Positions 42,062 through 51,184 of a stretch of DNA of 64,000 nucleotides are shown here, one piece after another. The stretch comes from an uncultured Lachnospiraceae bacterium (GTDB lineage: Bacteria; Bacillota; Clostridia; Lachnospirales; Lachnospiraceae), in assembly GCA_910585715.1 (NCBI GenBank), contig CAJUEX010000015.1, positions 1 through 64,000 on the forward strand, given 5' to 3'. Each line of letters opens with the position of its first letter. The first letter of the stretch is position 1. Both the position numbers and the translations under genes were made by a program. The notes below the pieces were generated by a model. It ran no database searches. It was not told the DNA's origin and saw only the letters and a list, made by a program, of their open reading frames with translations.

Positions 42062-43410
42062 AATACGACTGTATCATAAAGAACGGACAAATTGTAACGG
42101 GAGAGCTTACCTTTTTGGGAAGCATAGGGGTGAAGGACGGAAAGATTGCAGGCATAGCTTTACAGGAGCAGGATTTGGAGGGGGCGGAGGAAATCATAGA
42201 TGCTTCCGGCAAATATGTAATGGCAGGGGTATTGGATGCCCATGTACATTTTAATGACCCGGGGCGAAGCCATTGGGAAGACTGGAGGTGCGGCACAATG
42301 GCGGCAGCCTTTGGAGGCACTACCTGCGTGGCGGATATGCCCATAAACAGCATTCCGGCGCTGATTGATGAAAAGGCTTTTAATGAAAAGCTGGCACAGG
42401 CAAAAGAAAAGGCAAATATTGATTATATTTTCTGGGGCGGGCTGGTAGACGACAATCTGAATGAGCTGTCTAAAATGCATCAAAAGGGTGTTGTAGGATA
42501 TAAGGCATTTATGAGCAGCAGCGGTGTGGAATTTACCACGGCAAATGATGCCATCTTATATGAGGGTTTAAAGTATACTGCAGGCACCAGTCAGTTTATT
42601 GGCGTTCACGAGGAAAACGATATGGTAACTGCATATTATGGAAGGAAGATGCGGGAAGCAGGAAGAGGCGATGCGCTTTCATGGGTGGAAGCAAGACCGG
42701 AAATACAGGAGCTTGAAGCCATAAGAAGATTTCTTTTCTGGACAGAAAAATCAGGAGGAAACGGACATCTCTGCCATGTATCAGTTCCGGAAGCATTTGA
42801 TGAAATCTCACAGGCAAAGGAAAAAGGGGTATGCGTTACGGCGGAGTTATGTGCACACTACCTATGGTTCACTCAGGATGACTTTGCAAAAAAAGGTCCC
42901 ATTTTGAAATGTGCCCCGCCTTTAAGAAGCAAAGCATGTAAAGAGAAGCTCTGGCAGAAGGTACTGGAAGGAAAAGTGGATATGATTACCTCTGACCATT
43001 CCCCATGCACGGAAGAAGAAAAGGAAAAGGGAAAAGACAATATATGGAATGCATGGGGCGGTGTGGCAGGAGTGCAGAACATTGTCCATGTGCTTTTGAC
43101 GGAAGGCGTACATAAAAGAGGAATGAGCCTGAATCAGATGACAAGGCTGTTGTCGGCAAATCCTTCTAAAAGATTTGGAATATATGGAAAAAAGGGCATC
43201 ATTGCACCGGGAGCGGATGCAGACCTTATGATTATTGATCCGGATAAAAAATGGACCTTTACAGAAAGTGATATTTATACGAAATGCAAGATATCCCCTT
43301 ATGTGGGAGAAACATTTCATGGAAAAGTAGAGCGCACTATAGTTCGGGGAAGGACTGTTTTTGACAATCAGCCGGTTCCGGCAGCCGGTTATGGAAAATA
43401 TGCCTTATAG
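42058..43410 (+). CDS. allB: Allantoinase
   Basis: A 450-residue cyclic amidohydrolase that opens allantoin to allantoate. DAHVHFNDPGRSHWEDW carries the first metal ligands and the allantoinase-type substrate pocket; Lys in VVGYKAFMSS is the carboxylated Lys; further ligands in GHLCHV and ITSDHSPC. The HWEDW and MPINSIPALID segments favour allantoinase over dihydroorotase or dihydropyrimidinase. GGGAGG precedes the ATG; it overlaps the permease gene by four bases. Confidence 0.92.
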   Translation: MKYDCIIKNGQIVTGELTFLGSIGVKDGKIAGIALQEQDLEGAEEIIDASGKYVMAGVLDAHVHFNDPGRSHWEDWRCGTMAAAFGGTTCVADMPINSIPALIDEKAFNEKLAQAKEKANIDYIFWGGLVDDNLNELSKMHQKGVVGYKAFMSSSGVEFTTANDAILYEGLKYTAGTSQFIGVHEENDMVTAYYGRKMREAGRGDALSWVEARPEIQELEAIRRFLFWTEKSGGNGHLCHVSVPEAFDEISQAKEKGVCVTAELCAHYLWFTQDDFAKKGPILKCAPPLRSKACKEKLWQKVLEGKVDMITSDHSPCTEEEKEKGKDNIWNAWGGVAGVQNIVHVLLTEGVHKRGMSLNQMTRLLSANPSKRFGIYGKKGIIAPGADADLMIIDPDKKWTFTESDIYTKCKISPYVGETFHGKVERTIVRGRTVFDNQPVPAAGYGKYAL

Positions 43411-43478
43411 GGGACGTGTTTTTCATAGCTGCGGAAAGCCGCCATATGGGTTTTAGGATTATGGAAAGGAGGATGCAT

Positions 43479-44696
43479 ATGGGACAAATTGCGGCGGAAC
43501 TTGAATGTGAAATAAAGAAATTATCCGCCTTTTCAAAGCCGGGAAGCAGAGGGACTACCAGACTGCCTTTTACTTATGAAGCAAAGGATGCGGCAGAGTA
43601 TATTAAGGAACTGATGGAAGAGGCCGGGCTTCGGGTTCGCATGGATGAAACAGGAGCTGTGATTGGACGCAGAGAAGGCAGGAAAAAGGAAGCTTATTTA
43701 ATAGGTTCCCACTATGACAGTGTGGAAAACGGAGGAAACTATGACGGCATTGCAGGAGTCCTGTGCGGAATTGAAATAGCAAGGCTGTTAGTATCCTGCA
43801 GGGAAATGGAATACTCTTTGGAAATCATAGCAGCCAATGATGAAGAAGGGGCAAGATTTTCAGGCGGTTTTTTTACCAGCAAGGCTATGCTTGGACAGTG
43901 GACGGTGGAAGAGTTAAAAGAACGGAAGGATAAAAACTCCGTCAGCATTTATGAGGCTATGAAGGAATATGGACTAAAGCCGGAAAAGATAGGTGATGCA
44001 AAAAGAAATCTGTCAGATATAAAAGGCTTTTTTGAGATACATATTGAACAGGGACCGGTTTTAGAAGCAAACAATCAGGATATCGGAATCGTAAAAACCA
44101 TTGTGGGAATGGAACGAAGAATGATTACGGTATATGGCAGGGCGGACCATGCAGGAACCACGCCTATGGATATGCGTAAGGATGCCGTAGAGATGGCGGC
44201 AAAGGTTATTGCAGGGATTGGAGACTGCGCCAGAAAGTATCCGGAAACAGTGGCAACAGTGGGATATGTAAATGTAACCCCTAATACAGTAAATACCATA
44301 GCCCAAAAGGTGGAATTCAGTCTGGATGTGAGAAGTCCTCAGAAAAAGCATATAGAAGATGTGATGTTTGAAATTCACAATATATTGTCCAGAAATACGG
44401 TTTTTTCAGAACAAAAGACTCTGTCGGCAGAACCGGTGGATATGGATGAGGATTTCAGACATATGCTGAAGGTGGCGGCAAAAGAAAAGAACTATTCCTG
44501 GCAGGAAATAAACAGCGGAGCCGGACATGACAGTCTGCCTATAGGAATGGTAATTCCAACGGCTATGGTCTTTGTACCAAGCGTTGGAGGAAGAAGTCAC
44601 TGCCCGGAGGAATATACAAGACCTGATTCGCTGGAAAAAGCAGTACTTTTATTGTTTCATGTCATAAAGAAGTTATTAGGATGCAAGGAGGAATGA
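43479..44696 (+). CDS. allC: M20-family allantoate amidohydrolase
   Basis: A 405-residue binuclear metal hydrolase. It carries SHYDSVENGGNYDG, NDEEGARF (the Glu pair), HIEQGPVLE, HAGTTPM in the lid domain and GAGHDSLPIG with SHCPEE at the end, as in allantoate amidohydrolases and N-carbamoyl amino acid hydrolases. It follows allantoinase, so allantoate to ureidoglycine with release of CO2 and ammonia is the expected reaction. ATG 43479 follows AAAGGAGG; the frame extends upstream without support. Confidence 0.88.
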   Translation: MGQIAAELECEIKKLSAFSKPGSRGTTRLPFTYEAKDAAEYIKELMEEAGLRVRMDETGAVIGRREGRKKEAYLIGSHYDSVENGGNYDGIAGVLCGIEIARLLVSCREMEYSLEIIAANDEEGARFSGGFFTSKAMLGQWTVEELKERKDKNSVSIYEAMKEYGLKPEKIGDAKRNLSDIKGFFEIHIEQGPVLEANNQDIGIVKTIVGMERRMITVYGRADHAGTTPMDMRKDAVEMAAKVIAGIGDCARKYPETVATVGYVNVTPNTVNTIAQKVEFSLDVRSPQKKHIEDVMFEIHNILSRNTVFSEQKTLSAEPVDMDEDFRHMLKVAAKEKNYSWQEINSGAGHDSLPIGMVIPTAMVFVPSVGGRSHCPEEYTRPDSLEKAVLLLFHVIKKLLGCKEE

Positions 44697-44699
44697 AAA

Positions 44700-45464
44700 A
44701 TGGGTTATCCAAAGGATTTATTATCAACAAGAGCGGTGGTAAAACCGGGGCTGTGGGCAGTAATTCCAAAGGAAGGATTGGTAAACAATGTGGTTCCGGA
44801 AATAGAAGGCTGTAAGGTGAGCATTGTTGCCTCTCCCAAAATGGGGGCAGGCTTCGTGCAGTACATTATTGATGCAGGAAAGGGAGGAGGGACCAAAGGG
44901 CTTTTTGGAACAGAGCCTGATATTGAGACTTTTATTTATATAGTGGACGGGGAGGTTGACATAACTGTTGAAGGGAAAACTTATGCCATGAAAAACGGCG
45001 GTTATGCATTTGCACCGGCAGGGACAGGACTTGGCTTTCAGGCTGTCAGCTTTCAGGCAAAAATTTTATTGTATAAACAGGTATTTATTCCTTATAAGGA
45101 TTTAAAGCCTTATGTGGTAACCGGCAATATTGAGGAGGTACCCTTCCGTATATATGATGAAATGAGCAATGTACATATTAAAGATTTCCTTCCTGTGGAT
45201 GATGTGGCGTTTGACATGAATATGCATATTCTTTCCTTTGAACCGGGGGGATGTCATCCCTTTGTGGAAACCCATGTACAGGAGCATGGTGCATATATTT
45301 TAAGCGGTGAAGGCATGTACCTTATGGATGATACTTGGCTCGGAATTAAAAAGGAAGATTTTATGTGGTTTGGTCCCTATTGCCCGCAATGTGCTTATGG
45401 AGTAGGAAGGGAGCCTTTTGCATATATTTACTCCAAGGATTGTAACAGGGATGTTATTTTGTAG
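44700..45464 (+). CDS. allE: (S)-ureidoglycine aminohydrolase (bicupin)
   Basis: A 254-residue bicupin that releases ammonia from (S)-ureidoglycine to give (S)-ureidoglycolate. Typical features: GYPKDLLSTRAVVKPGLWAV at the start and, in the second cupin, the Mn-site region CHPFVETHVQEHGAYILSGEG with its Glu, two His and Gln ligands. It begins three bases after allC. Its presence marks the island as true allantoin breakdown rather than general hydantoin use. Confidence 0.93.
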   Translation: MGYPKDLLSTRAVVKPGLWAVIPKEGLVNNVVPEIEGCKVSIVASPKMGAGFVQYIIDAGKGGGTKGLFGTEPDIETFIYIVDGEVDITVEGKTYAMKNGGYAFAPAGTGLGFQAVSFQAKILLYKQVFIPYKDLKPYVVTGNIEEVPFRIYDEMSNVHIKDFLPVDDVAFDMNMHILSFEPGGCHPFVETHVQEHGAYILSGEGMYLMDDTWLGIKKEDFMWFGPYCPQCAYGVGREPFAYIYSKDCNRDVIL

Positions 45465-45523
45465 CAGTTTGTTCCTGGCACAAGGGAAAAGGAAACGGAC
45501 CATAAGGCAGATGGAGGAAGAGG

Positions 45524-46768
45524 ATGCTGGAACATGCAGATGAAAAAAGGATAGAAAACTGGATAGACGGAATGAATGCTTTTAATTCCACTCCGGAATT
45601 TGGAACAACAAGAATTCTTTTTACAGAACCGGAGCTTAAAAACCGTGTATATGTAAAAGAAGAGATGGAAAAGCTTGGATTGCAGGTAACAGAGGATGGG
45701 ATAGGAAATATATTTGCAGTGTTAAAAGGCAGCCAGCCGGCAATGGCGCCGGTTTGGACAGGCTCACATATTGACACGGTACCGAATGCAGGAAAGTTTG
45801 ACGGTATGGCAGGTGTTGTATGCGGGATGGAGGCGCTTCGTCTGATAAAAGAAAGCGGGGCGCCTCATAAAAGAAATCTGGCAGTAGTGGTATATACGTC
45901 CGAAGAACCCACCAGATTTGGATTAAGCTGTCTTGGAAGCCGTGCAATGGCAGGAGAACTGAAGCTTGAAGATGCTGAAAATCTGTATGATTCAGAAGGA
46001 AAAAGTCTGACTCAGGTGTTAACGGAATTAAAATATGATTTAACGGAATTCCCGGCATTGAGAAAACAGCAGGGGGAAGTACATGCGGCAGTGGAGCTTC
46101 ATGTGGAACAGAACAACCGGCTGGAGAAAGGCGGAGAGACTATAGGAATCGTAAAAAAGATATGCGCTCCTTCTAATTACACAGTTCTGGTAACAGGCTG
46201 CCAGTCACATGCAGGAGGTACGGACATGACGGACCGGAGAGATGCATATGCCGCAAGCTGTGAAATGGCGCTTCTGTTGGAAAAGCTGGCAAAAGAATGC
46301 AGAAGTGAGTACAATACCGCTACAGTGGGTCAGGTGGAGGTCATACCGGGAGCAATTAATGTTATACCGGGGCTTGTGCGCTTTTCCGCGGATATAAGAG
46401 ACTGTAACATGGAAACCAAGCAGGAGTTAATTGCAGCATGGAAGGAAGGCGTAGAAAAGATAGCAGGGAAACGACAGGTGAAAGTTGCCATAACAGAAGA
46501 AAATAATGATATCCCTCTGACCTGTGATGAGGAAATTGTTGCAAGGCTGCAAAAAATATGTGAAGAAAAGAAACTGCCTTTTAGTTTCCAGATCAGCGGA
46601 CCATATCATGATACTTTGTTCGTAGGGAGGTTTACAAAGGCAGCCATGTTGTTTGTACCAAGTAAAAACGGTATCAGCCACAGTCCTGAGGAATGGACGG
46701 ATTATGCAGCTCTGGCAGCAGGCACGGATGTGCTGGCGCAGGTGTTGCTGGAACTGGCAAATGAGTGA
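45524..46768 (+). CDS. Second M20-family amidohydrolase, candidate ureidoglycolate hydrolase
   Basis: A 414-residue relative of allC. It contains SHIDTVPNAGKFDG, TSEEPTRFGLSCLGSRAM, LHVEQNNRLE, SHAGGTDMTDRRDA and SGPYHDTLF in place of the GAGHD of allC, so the pocket differs. Known functions in the family are allantoate amidohydrolase, N-carbamoyl-amino-acid hydrolase and ureidoglycolate amidohydrolase. Because allantoate already has an enzyme and no ureidoglycolate lyase or AllD-type dehydrogenase is present, conversion of ureidoglycolate to glyoxylate, CO2 and ammonia is a reasonable guess. GGAGG lies before the ATG. Confidence 0.75.
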   Translation: MLEHADEKRIENWIDGMNAFNSTPEFGTTRILFTEPELKNRVYVKEEMEKLGLQVTEDGIGNIFAVLKGSQPAMAPVWTGSHIDTVPNAGKFDGMAGVVCGMEALRLIKESGAPHKRNLAVVVYTSEEPTRFGLSCLGSRAMAGELKLEDAENLYDSEGKSLTQVLTELKYDLTEFPALRKQQGEVHAAVELHVEQNNRLEKGGETIGIVKKICAPSNYTVLVTGCQSHAGGTDMTDRRDAYAASCEMALLLEKLAKECRSEYNTATVGQVEVIPGAINVIPGLVRFSADIRDCNMETKQELIAAWKEGVEKIAGKRQVKVAITEENNDIPLTCDEEIVARLQKICEEKKLPFSFQISGPYHDTLFVGRFTKAAMLFVPSKNGISHSPEEWTDYAALAAGTDVLAQVLLELANE

Positions 46769-46844
46769 GCGGATGAATTATCTGAATATTGGCACGTATT
46801 AGATGATTTATATAGTTTGAATAAAGGCGAAAGGAAAGAAAAAC

Positions 46845-47798
46845 ATGAAGATTAGTTTATTGGAACCTATTGGCGTAGATAAAAGGGTGATAGATTCTCT
46901 GGCAGAAGGGTTGGTGGAAAAGGGACATGAATTTGTTTATTATGATACAAAAACTACCGACGAGAAGGAACTTTTAAAACGTTCTGCCGACAGTGATATA
47001 GTCATGATAGCCAATAATCCCTATCCGGCTGCCGTAATAGAAAAAACGGATAAGCTGAAAATGATGTCCGTTGCCTTTACGGGAATTGACCATATTGGAA
47101 TCAGGGCATGCAGGGAAAAAAATATTATGATTTGCAATGCGGCAGGATATTCGGACCAGACTGTAGCAGAGCTGATCATAGGCTTTGCCGTAGACGGACT
47201 TAGAAATGTGGCAAAAGCCAATGAAAGTGTAAGAAAAGGCGGAACAAACGCAGGTATTGGCGGCAGGGAAATTTGTGGGAAAACTGTGGGGATTATCGGA
47301 CTTGGAAGAATCGGTTTGAAAGCCGCAAAGCTTTTTTTGGCATTTGGGGCAAAGGTCATTGCCTATAACCGCAGTCAGTCCAGAGAAGCATTGGATGCCG
47401 GAATTGAATACAGGACATTGGAGGAGCTTTTAAAAGAAAGCCATATCATATCTTTAAACCTGCCCTTAAATTCACAGACAAAAGGATTCATTGGAAGTAA
47501 ACAGATTCAACTGATGAGAAAGGATGCTGTTTTTATTAACTGTGCAAGAGGGCCGATTGTGGATAATGAAGCATTGGCAAAAGCATTGAATGATGATGAA
47601 CTGGGATTTGCCTGTGTGGACGTATTTGATATGGAGCCGCCTATTCCAAAGGAGTACCCTCTTTTACATGCAAAAAATACACTGCTTACACCTCATCAGG
47701 CATTTATTTCAGAGGAATCCATGGAAAGAAGGGCAAAAATCGTATTCCAAAATGTATATGCATATTTGGAAGGACAGCCCGAAAACGTGTGTAAATAA
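46845..47798 (+). CDS. D-2-hydroxyacid dehydrogenase, candidate glyoxylate reductase
   Basis: A 317-residue NAD(P)-dependent dehydrogenase: Rossmann motif GIIGLGRIGLKAAKLF (about 145-160), catalytic Arg in INCARGPIVDNEAL, Glu and His (LTPHQAF). The family includes glyoxylate/hydroxypyruvate reductases and phosphoglycerate dehydrogenases. As the last gene of the allantoin island it would reduce glyoxylate to glycolate and reoxidise NAD(P)H. It is not of the AllD (Ldh2) family. AAAGGA precedes the ATG. Confidence 0.85.
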   Translation: MKISLLEPIGVDKRVIDSLAEGLVEKGHEFVYYDTKTTDEKELLKRSADSDIVMIANNPYPAAVIEKTDKLKMMSVAFTGIDHIGIRACREKNIMICNAAGYSDQTVAELIIGFAVDGLRNVAKANESVRKGGTNAGIGGREICGKTVGIIGLGRIGLKAAKLFLAFGAKVIAYNRSQSREALDAGIEYRTLEELLKESHIISLNLPLNSQTKGFIGSKQIQLMRKDAVFINCARGPIVDNEALAKALNDDELGFACVDVFDMEPPIPKEYPLLHAKNTLLTPHQAFISEESMERRAKIVFQNVYAYLEGQPENVCK

Positions 47799-47948
47799 TC
47801 CATGAAGGATTGACCTGCGATTGGGCCCCCTCAAACAAAAAATGCCCGTTTAGGCGGAAAAATGCCTGTTCATGGAATAGGGGTTTTGTTTTTTGGAAAA
47901 GTGTGTATACTGATAACTGTGTAAAAGATGAAAATATATATTTCATAT

Positions 47949-47996
47949 GACAGTATGAACAGATGCAGCAGGCAGCTTTTCGTACTGTCTTTTTTT
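47949..47996 (+). terminator. Terminator of the allantoin gene cluster
   Basis: An 11-bp stem with one wobble (47949-47959 with 47979-47989) and a following T-run. The rest of 47799-48095 holds an AT-rich inverted repeat (47928-47946) and the next promoter, no gene. Confidence 0.8.
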
Positions 47997-48005
47997 GTGT
48001 GACAG

Positions 48006-48033
48006 TTGACGATAAGAATTAGGATATGATAAT
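48006..48033 (+). promoter_or_regulatory. Promoter of the Hpt gene
   Basis: TTGACG (48006-48011), 16-bp spacer, GATAAT (48028-48033), about 60 bp before the Hpt start. Confidence 0.55.
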
Positions 48034-48095
48034 ATAGAAGTGTTTAAAAACAGTACCTGATGCAATAAAAGGTAAACGGGAAAGAGGAACAGGAT

Positions 48096-48473
48096 ATGGA
48101 CGAGAAATTCAGGAAGCAGATGGAAGAAAACGGAGCCAATATAGATACGACTCTGGACAGGTTTATGGGAAATGAAGCCCTGTACATGAAATTCATTATG
48201 AAATTTCTGGAAGACAAAAATTATGAAGCGCTTGTGGAAAATATAGAAAAGGATGATTTTGAAGGAGCCTTTAACAGTGCCCATGCATTAAAGGGCGTTA
48301 CAGCCAATCTGGGGCTTGACCCGATTAATGCCCAGGCGGCAAAGATTACAGAGCTTTTGCGGAATAAGCAGCCCGAAGAAGTGGACGTGGAAACGTTAAA
48401 GAAATGCAGGGAGCAGTTAGAAGAGGTTTACAGCCGTTTCCAAACAATTATCAGGGAAAACAAGGCTCAATAA
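48096..48473 (+). CDS. Hpt (histidine phosphotransfer) protein
   Basis: A 125-residue single-domain protein. The phospho-accepting His lies in AFNSAHALKGVTANLGL, the canonical Hpt motif. It can relay phosphate between the histidine kinase (49721) and the receiver proteins of this cluster. First gene of the chemosensory region, with its own promoter. Confidence 0.9.
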   Translation: MDEKFRKQMEENGANIDTTLDRFMGNEALYMKFIMKFLEDKNYEALVENIEKDDFEGAFNSAHALKGVTANLGLDPINAQAAKITELLRNKQPEEVDVETLKKCREQLEEVYSRFQTIIRENKAQ

Positions 48474-48497
48474 GCCATAAACGTTGCCAGAAATGGA

Positions 48498-48526
48498 TTG
48501 ACAATTACATTGAAAGATGGTAATTT
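48498..48526 (+). promoter_or_regulatory. Promoter of the HD-GYP regulator
   Basis: TTGACA (48498-48503), 17-bp spacer, TAATTT (48521-48526), 40 bp before the gene. Confidence 0.5.
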
Positions 48527-48565
48527 AATTGATAAAGGAAATTACCGATTGGATAAGGAGATAGG

Positions 48566-49648
48566 ATGAATAAACAGCAGATTTTAATTGTTGATGATGA
48601 AGAAGTAAACCGCGTGATTCTAAAAGGCGTATTTCAGGATGAGTATGATATCGTTGAAGCGGCAAACGGAGAGGAAGCAACTGCCAGACTGGGGAAAGAA
48701 CCCAACATCGTGCTGGTGTTGCTTGACGTGGTAATGCCCCTTATGAATGGTTTCGGGGTATTGGAATATATGCAGAAGCATGACCTGTTAGAAAAGATTC
48801 CTGTAATACTGATTACCGGTGAGACTGTTATAGATACGGATGATCAGGCATATTCCTATGGCGTGGCCGATGTTATGCATAAGCCTTTTTATCCCCATAT
48901 CGTAAAGCGCAGGGGAAAGAATGTTATTGAGCTGTATCAGAACAAGCAGCATATGCAGGAGCGGCTGAAGGAGCAGGAGGAGGAAATCCGGGCACAGGAG
49001 AAGCAGATTCGTGAAAGCAACGAATTTATGATTGATGCACTGAGTTCCGTTGTAGAATTCAGAAGCCTTGAGACGGGAGAGCACATAAGGCGCATTAAGT
49101 ACTTTACAAGGATTATGCTGAAGTACCTTATGAAGTATTTCCCCAAATATGGCCTGACCCCTGTACAGATTGATTCGATTTCCAGAGCGGCGGCTCTGCA
49201 TGATATTGGAAAGATAGGCATTCCGGATGCCATACTTTTAAAACCCGGACGTCTGACCCCGGAAGAGTTTGAAATTATGAAGACCCATACCACAATCGGA
49301 TGCGATATCTTAGAAAAATTCCGTGAAAACCAGACAGATGAATTTTATAAGTACTGTTATGAAATCTGTCGTTATCATCACGAAAGATGGGATGGCAATG
49401 GATACCCGGACCATTTAATTGGAGAGGAGATACCAATCAGTGCGCATATCGTTGCTATTGCAGATGTTTATGATGCGCTGGTAAGCCCCAGGGTGTATAA
49501 AAGTGCATATGCTAATAACATAGCTTATGATATGATCATGAATGGCGAGTGTGGGCAGTTTTCGCCGGATGTAATGGAGTGTTTTGCGCTTGCCAAGGAG
49601 GATTTCTTTAACATTGTAGAAGTCATTAAAATGTTTAGCTTTTCTTGA
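48566..49648 (+). CDS. Response regulator with intact HD-GYP domain (c-di-GMP phosphodiesterase)
   Basis: A 360-residue protein: receiver domain (1-125) with Asp54 in LVLLDVVMPLM and Lys in VMHKPF, a coiled coil (about 128-150, rich in Glu/Gln), and an HD-GYP domain (about 165-345). Metal and substrate residues are present: LHDIGKIGIPD, a His in TTIGCDIL region, YHHERWDGNGYPD. It should hydrolyse c-di-GMP under control of phosphorylation. GGAG lies upstream of the ATG. A terminator follows before the next gene. Confidence 0.93.
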   Translation: MNKQQILIVDDEEVNRVILKGVFQDEYDIVEAANGEEATARLGKEPNIVLVLLDVVMPLMNGFGVLEYMQKHDLLEKIPVILITGETVIDTDDQAYSYGVADVMHKPFYPHIVKRRGKNVIELYQNKQHMQERLKEQEEEIRAQEKQIRESNEFMIDALSSVVEFRSLETGEHIRRIKYFTRIMLKYLMKYFPKYGLTPVQIDSISRAAALHDIGKIGIPDAILLKPGRLTPEEFEIMKTHTTIGCDILEKFRENQTDEFYKYCYEICRYHHERWDGNGYPDHLIGEEIPISAHIVAIADVYDALVSPRVYKSAYANNIAYDMIMNGECGQFSPDVMECFALAKEDFFNIVEVIKMFSFS

Positions 49649-49661
49649 TAAATGGATAGCA

Positions 49662-49696
49662 GGCAGCGAAAAAATATTTTTTGCTGCCCGTTTTTT
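49662..49696 (+). terminator. Terminator inside the signalling cluster
   Basis: GGCAGC with an A-run (49662-49674) pairs with the T-run and GCTGCC (49676-49688) apart from one bulged G, followed by six T residues. Only about 25 bp separate it from the kinase start and no promoter fits between, so kinase expression seems to depend on readthrough. Confidence 0.7.
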
Positions 49697-49720
49697 GGGC
49701 TGTATCTGAGGAGGGATAGG

Positions 49721-51184
49721 ATGGAACAAAGGGAAGACAGCATATTTCCCATAGAAGAAGCCCTGGAAATGATTCTGATATTTGACCGTGCAGGAGAAAT
49801 TTCTTATGCAAATGCAGCGGCAAGGCAAAAGTTAGGATATGATAACGACTTATGCAAAAAGCATATCAGCGATGTGTTCCCTAATACCTTTCGTGCTGTG
49901 GAGAAGGGGTTTGAGTCGGAGTGTCCTTTTGGCAATGAATTGCAGAACCTTGTGGCATATCGGAAAAATCTCACCTGTTTCCCGGTGGAGGCAAGGCTTG
50001 TACAGGATGCTGCTGATTCCGGCAGGTACATATGCATGGCCAATGATATATTGGAAAAGGAGTTCTTGAGCAGGGAAATAGACAGAATAAAGCAGGAAGC
50101 CGGGCAGGCAATGAAAGTAAAGTCGGAATTCGTTGCCAATGTGACCCATGAGCTCCGCACACCGGTCAACGGGGTGCTTGGAAATGTAAGGGAACTGCTT
50201 GAGAGGGGAACGGACGGAGAGACAGAAAAGTCCCTGCGTCTGGTGGAACGTTGCTGTGACGATATGAATAAGATAATCAATAATATTTTGGATTTTTCCA
50301 AGCTGGAAGCCGGCAAATTCACTTTGGAGCCACGCAGGTTTCATTTCAGGAATATGCTGGATTATGTAAGGGCAAATCATATTAACAGAATTACCGAAAA
50401 AGGTCTTGGCTTTTTTATGACAGTATCGCCCCAGATACCGGAGTATGTGATTGGAGATGAGCTTAGAATCGTACAGATTCTGAACAATCTTTTATCCAAT
50501 GCGCAGAAGTTTACCCCTTGGGGCAAGATTACTTTAGAGGCAGTCAGGACAGCTCAGGTAAATGACAGGATGGAGCTGTTTTTTATCGTATCGGATACAG
50601 GAATCGGAATCGATAAAGGTGACAGGGATAAATTATTTCAAAGCTTTTCCCAGGTGGATGCATCCATTTCCAGAAAGTATGGAGGCACCGGTTTGGGTCT
50701 GAATATTTGTAAGCAGCTTGCAGAGCTGATGGGCGGACAAATCGAGGTGGAAAGCGAAAAAAATAAAGGAAGCACCTTTTCCTTTTCTATATGGGTAGGC
50801 GCCTGTGAAGACGGAGAGACAGTCTCACAGCAGGATGACGGAAAAGGAGCTGCTCCTGCTATGGCAGCCTTGCTCCATACCGCTGAAGAGAATGGAGAGA
50901 ATCCGGAAAATATCAGAAAGTATGGTACGCCGGAAAACCGCGAGAAGCTTAAGAAAAACCTTTCCAAGCTGATTCTCAGTGTGGAAATGGAAAATTGGGA
51001 AAAGGCGGAGATGTTTATGGAAACCGTCAGACAATTGACGGAAGAAGCCCCCAGGGAGGTTAAGCGGGCAGCATTAAGGCTGAAGATGGCAATTCAGAAG
51101 GAAAATTATGAGAAAGTAACCGCAGAGTTTGAAGAACTGAACAATTTCCTGCAGTCGGAAGGAGATGTGTTGCATGACTTATGA
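49721..51184 (+). CDS. Soluble PAS histidine kinase
   Basis: A 487-residue cytoplasmic kinase with no membrane helix. PAS-like domain (about 12-115; ILIFDRAGEISYANAAARQKLGYD), HisKA with His143 (NVTHELRTPVNG), HATPase (about 245-370; NNLLSNAQKFTPWG, DTGIGIDKGD, GGTGLGLNI), and a C-terminal helical extension (about 400-487) rich in Glu/Lys, resembling no known output domain. No receiver is attached. ATG 49721 follows GGAGGG. It could phosphorylate the HD-GYP regulators directly or through the Hpt protein. Confidence 0.88.
   Translation: MEQREDSIFPIEEALEMILIFDRAGEISYANAAARQKLGYDNDLCKKHISDVFPNTFRAVEKGFESECPFGNELQNLVAYRKNLTCFPVEARLVQDAADSGRYICMANDILEKEFLSREIDRIKQEAGQAMKVKSEFVANVTHELRTPVNGVLGNVRELLERGTDGETEKSLRLVERCCDDMNKIINNILDFSKLEAGKFTLEPRRFHFRNMLDYVRANHINRITEKGLGFFMTVSPQIPEYVIGDELRIVQILNNLLSNAQKFTPWGKITLEAVRTAQVNDRMELFFIVSDTGIGIDKGDRDKLFQSFSQVDASISRKYGGTGLGLNICKQLAELMGGQIEVESEKNKGSTFSFSIWVGACEDGETVSQQDDGKGAAPAMAALLHTAEENGENPENIRKYGTPENREKLKKNLSKLILSVEMENWEKAEMFMETVRQLTEEAPREVKRAALRLKMAIQKENYEKVTAEFEELNNFLQSEGDVLHDL

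Noticed and set aside
42058..43410. Dihydroorotase or dihydropyrimidinase as identity
   Set aside because: Allantoinase-type residues and the allantoin neighbours fit better; no pyrimidine genes are present.
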